A DNA stretch of 7,267 nucleotides from Burkholderiales bacterium. GTDB taxonomy: Bacteria > Pseudomonadota > Gammaproteobacteria > Burkholderiales > CAIKXV01. The stretch lies in the NCBI GenBank assembly GCA_014379045.1, contig JACMMK010000429.1, forward strand, positions 1-7,267, in the 5' to 3' direction. Every line of letters begins with the position of its first letter. Position 1 is the stretch's first letter. The translations under genes and the position numbers were made by a program. This document shows, one piece after another, positions 4,900-7,267 of this stretch. Under the pieces are notes generated by a model. It did not search any database. It had not been told where the DNA came from and worked only from the letters and a program-made list of their open reading frames with translations.

Positions 4900-6399
4900 T
4901 CAGATCGTCTTGCGCAGGTTGACCGGTAGAATCTGCAACGATTCCCGATACTTCGCGATCGTACGACGAGCAACGACTATGCCCTGCTGTCCGAGGATGT
5001 CGGCGATCTGACTATCCGACAGCGGTTTGCGCGTGTCCTCCGACCCGACGAGCTGCTTCAGCAATGCCCGGATCGCGGTGGCCGAACACGAGCCGCCGCT
5101 TTCGGTGGCGACATGACTGCCGAAAAAGTACTTGAGTTCGAAGATGCCGCGCGGGGTGAGCATGAACTTCTGCGTGGTGACCCGGGATACGGTCGATTCG
5201 TGCAGATCGAGAACCTCGGCGATCTCGCGCAGCACCAGCGGGCGCATCGCCACTGCCCCATGCTCGAAGAACTGGCGCTGGCGGTCCACGATCGCCTGCG
5301 ACACGCGCTGAATCGTGTCGAAGCGCTGCTGCACGTTCTTGATCAGCCATTTCGCCTCCTGGAGCTGGCTGGCGAGCTGCGTATGCGAGGCATCACGATT
5401 GCGGCGCAGGATCTCCGCGTACAACCGGTTGATGCGCAGCTTCGGCATCGCATCGGGGTTGAGCGACGACACCCAGAGGCCCTTGGTCTTCTTGACTACT
5501 ACATCGGGGATCACGTAGCGCGTGTTCACCGCCGCGTACGGCGCCCCAGGGCGGGGGTTCAGCTTGCTGATCAGTTCCTGGGTGCAGCGCAGCCGGTCTT
5601 CGTCGCAGCGCAGGACCCGTCGCAGTCGGGTGAAATCGCGTGCCGCCAGCGCATCTAGATGGTCGCGTACGACGATCAGCGCTTCGCTGCGCCCCGGCAC
5701 CGAGGACGGCAGCGCCTGCAACTGCAGTCCGAGACATTCGCCGAGGCTGCGCGCACCGACGCCGATCGGATCGAAATGCTGCAAATGCTTCAATGCGATC
5801 TCGAGCTCGTCGAGCTCGACCATCGCCTGCTCGGGGAGGATCGTCGCGATCTCGGCGAGATCCTGCGCCAGATAGCCGTCCTCGTCGAGCGCCTCGATCA
5901 GGAGTTCGATGATCACCTGGTCGCGCTCGGGCAGCGGCGTCAGCGACAGCTGCCCGAGCAGGTGCTCACGCAGCGTCGGCGAACTCGCGACCTGCTGCGA
6001 GTAATCGCCGTCCTCGTCGTTGTCCCGGGCGCCGTAACTGCCCTCATCGGACGACCAGCTCGAATCGGCCATGCCATCGAACTCGAGGCTGTCGCCATGC
6101 TCCGGGGCCTGATCGGTCGGACGATCGTCGCTGCGCGTGTCGGGCTCGCTCTCGGCGAGCGCACTGGTCGACTGTTCGCCGGTCTGCGACCCCGGTGTGA
6201 CGACCACCTCGCCGATCAGTTCACCGTCACCGTCGCGCTCGTTCTCGTCTTCGCGCTCGAGCAGCGGGTTGTCCTGCAGAAAGCGTTCGAGTTCCTGGTT
6301 CAGCTCGAGCGTCGACAGCTGCAACAGCCGGATCGACTGCTGCAGTTGCGGAGTCAGCGTCAGGTGCTGGGATAGCCGGAGCTGAAGAGCGTTCTTCAT
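4900..6399 (-). CDS. rpoN: RNA polymerase sigma-54 factor
   Basis: The product is 499 residues, within the family's usual size. Region I (1-48) begins MKNALQLRLSQHLTLTPQLQ, the Gln/Leu-rich activator-responsive segment. Region II (about 49-138) is acidic and variable, rich in Asp, Glu and Ser. The core-binding domain follows (about 140-290; SPTLREHLLGQL, DEDGYL, FDPIGVGARSLGECL). A helix-turn-helix lies at about 388-425 (LREIAEVLDLHESTVSRVTT), and the RpoN box ARRTIAKYRE spans 477-486. The box recognises the -24 promoter element; the usual Val at its fifth position is Ile here. Sigma-54 holds polymerase in a closed complex until an AAA+ enhancer-binding protein opens it. The gene lies 87 bases after lptB, with a poor ribosome binding site. 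I see no promoter I would trust in that gap. Confidence 0.98.
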   Translation of the reverse strand: MKNALQLRLSQHLTLTPQLQQSIRLLQLSTLELNQELERFLQDNPLLEREDENERDGDGELIGEVVVTPGSQTGEQSTSALAESEPDTRSDDRPTDQAPEHGDSLEFDGMADSSWSSDEGSYGARDNDEDGDYSQQVASSPTLREHLLGQLSLTPLPERDQVIIELLIEALDEDGYLAQDLAEIATILPEQAMVELDELEIALKHLQHFDPIGVGARSLGECLGLQLQALPSSVPGRSEALIVVRDHLDALAARDFTRLRRVLRCDEDRLRCTQELISKLNPRPGAPYAAVNTRYVIPDVVVKKTKGLWVSSLNPDAMPKLRINRLYAEILRRNRDASHTQLASQLQEAKWLIKNVQQRFDTIQRVSQAIVDRQRQFFEHGAVAMRPLVLREIAEVLDLHESTVSRVTTQKFMLTPRGIFELKYFFGSHVATESGGSCSATAIRALLKQLVGSEDTRKPLSDSQIADILGQQGIVVARRTIAKYRESLQILPVNLRKTI

Positions 6400-6486
6400 C
6401 GCGACCGCAGGACACGCGGGCGGGAGGCTGCGGAATCAGGGATGGTACGGAACGATCGGAGGGATCTCGAGGGCATGGGGCGCGGG

Positions 6487-7212
6487 CTACAGTCTGAAAT
6501 GCTCCCCAAGGTATACCTTGCGAACGCGCTCATTATAGACGATTTCCTCGGGCTTTCCGGAAGCGAGCACCGAGCCCTCGTTGATGATGTATGCGCGATC
6601 GCAGATGCCGAGCGTCTCGCGCACGTTATGGTCGGTGATCAACACGCCGATGCCCTTGTCGCGCAGGAAACCGATGATCTTCTGGATGTCGATGACCGCG
6701 ATCGGATCGACCCCTGCGAAGGGCTCGTCGAGGAGGATGAAGCGGGGGTCGGTCGCGAGCGCGCGCGCGATTTCGCAGCGTCGCCGCTCGCCGCCCGACA
6801 GGCTGATCGCCGGATTTGCAGCGAGATGCGCGATGTGAAGTTCCTCGAGCAACGCAGCCAGCCGGGTCTCCACGTCCGCCGGCGACAGGTCGCGCAGTTG
6901 CAGCACTGCGCGCACGTTGTCCGCGACTGACAGGCGCCGGAAAATAGACGCTTCCTGGGGCAGGTACGACAAACCGAGATGCGCGCGCCGATGGATCGGC
7001 ATGCGCGTGACCCGGGCTTCGTCGACCCAGATATCGCCCGCGTCGACCGCGACCAGGCCGACGATCATGTAGAAACAGGTCGTCTTGCCGGCACCGTTCG
7101 GACCGAGCAGACCGAGCACTGTGCCTTCGGGAACCGCGAGGTCGAGGCCATCGAGCGCGACGACTTTGCCGTACCGCTTGACCAATCCTTCTGTCTTGAC
7201 GATGTCGGGCAC
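6487..7212 (-). CDS. lptB: LPS export ABC transporter ATP-binding protein
   Basis: The 241-residue ATPase has the same length as E. coli LptB. Motifs appear in order: Walker A GPNGAGKT (37-44), Q-loop Gln86 in YLPQEASIFRRLSV, which is diagnostic of LptB, signature LSGGERRR (138-145), Walker B FILLDEPFAG with catalytic Glu163, and H-loop His195 in ITDHNVRET. The C-terminus VYLGEHFRL is also typical. LptB dimers on the cytoplasmic side of the inner membrane power LptFG, which extracts lipopolysaccharide and passes it to LptC/LptA. The start is a GTG at 7212; there is no in-frame ATG up to the window edge and no clear Shine-Dalgarno site, so coupling to the upstream gene is likely. rpoN follows downstream, as in most beta- and gammaproteobacteria. 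Confidence 0.98.
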   Translation of the reverse strand: MPDIVKTEGLVKRYGKVVALDGLDLAVPEGTVLGLLGPNGAGKTTCFYMIVGLVAVDAGDIWVDEARVTRMPIHRRAHLGLSYLPQEASIFRRLSVADNVRAVLQLRDLSPADVETRLAALLEELHIAHLAANPAISLSGGERRRCEIARALATDPRFILLDEPFAGVDPIAVIDIQKIIGFLRDKGIGVLITDHNVRETLGICDRAYIINEGSVLASGKPEEIVYNERVRKVYLGEHFRL

Positions 7213-7219
7213 TCGGACG

Positions 7220-7267
7220 TCAGCGTGTGCGGTATCCGCGCACCGCGAGCGGTGCGATGACGACGGC
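7220..7267 (-). CDS. lptA: Probable 3' end of lptA, cut by the window edge
   Basis: One minus-strand frame enters from the right edge and reads AVVIAPLAVRGYRTR before TGA at 7222-7220, leaving seven bases to the lptB GTG. LptA proteins often end with a strand of this sort, and lptA normally precedes lptB. Fifteen codons cannot prove identity and the other two frames are also open here, so the call rests mainly on position. Confidence 0.45.
   Translation of the reverse strand, partial: AVVIAPLAVRGYRTR

Noticed and set aside
3990..4922. Long plus-strand open frame (310 codons) opposite ptsN and hpf
   Set aside because: It lies opposite two confidently identified genes and has no recognisable domain. 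Long antisense frames are expected in GC-rich DNA.
5659..6375. Plus-strand open frame (238 codons) opposite rpoN
   Set aside because: It mirrors the conserved rpoN codons; its Leu/Glu/Arg-rich product is what the complement of such codons gives.
6400..6486. Possible promoter between lptB and rpoN
   Set aside because: I could not find a convincing pair of -35/-10 or -24/-12 elements in these 87 bases.

Overview
The window is high-GC proteobacterial chromosome, probably from a gamma- or betaproteobacterium. The order lptA(tail)-lptB-rpoN-hpf-ptsN-hprK-rapZ is typical of those classes. An HprK beside PtsN excludes the enterobacterial arrangement and fits lineages such as Xanthomonadales/Nevskiales-like gammaproteobacteria or betaproteobacteria. 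I cannot name the genus.

Layout. From the right edge to about position 714, all genes lie on the minus strand with gaps of at most 87 bases or short overlaps, so this looks like one long operon or a chain of sub-operons. In transcription order: the last codons of a probable lptA (7267-7220); lptB (LPS-transport ATPase, GTG start); rpoN (sigma-54); hpf (short ribosome-hibernation factor); ptsN (EIIA-Ntr); hprK (HPr kinase/phosphorylase, overlapping ptsN by 32 bases); rapZ (P-loop adaptor). Then come two less familiar genes, each with a start overlapping the previous stop: an exported protein with a surface-adhesin-E-like domain, a coiled coil and an unusual Arg-Asp tetrapeptide-repeat tail, and a stand-alone Lon N-terminal-domain protein. 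Facing this chain on the plus strand is an unrecognised membrane-anchored conserved-looking protein (110-700). Its start overlaps the stop of a possible upstream gene cut by the window edge, and its stop lies 13 bases from the end of the Lon-domain gene.

How the genes fit together. LptA/LptB serve LPS export. RpoN directs sigma-54 promoters. HPF inactivates ribosomes in stationary phase. PtsN and HprK are parts of a nitrogen-type, probably regulatory, phosphotransfer system. RapZ controls amino-sugar metabolism in enterobacteria. HPr and EI are not in the window.

Novelty. Most of the window is a well-known housekeeping block. I see no mobile element, CRISPR array, tRNA or rRNA. The most unusual feature is the C-terminal tail of the 1295-2134 gene: 17 consecutive in-register four-residue units, encoded by degenerate 12-base repeats. 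No gap between genes exceeds 300 bases.
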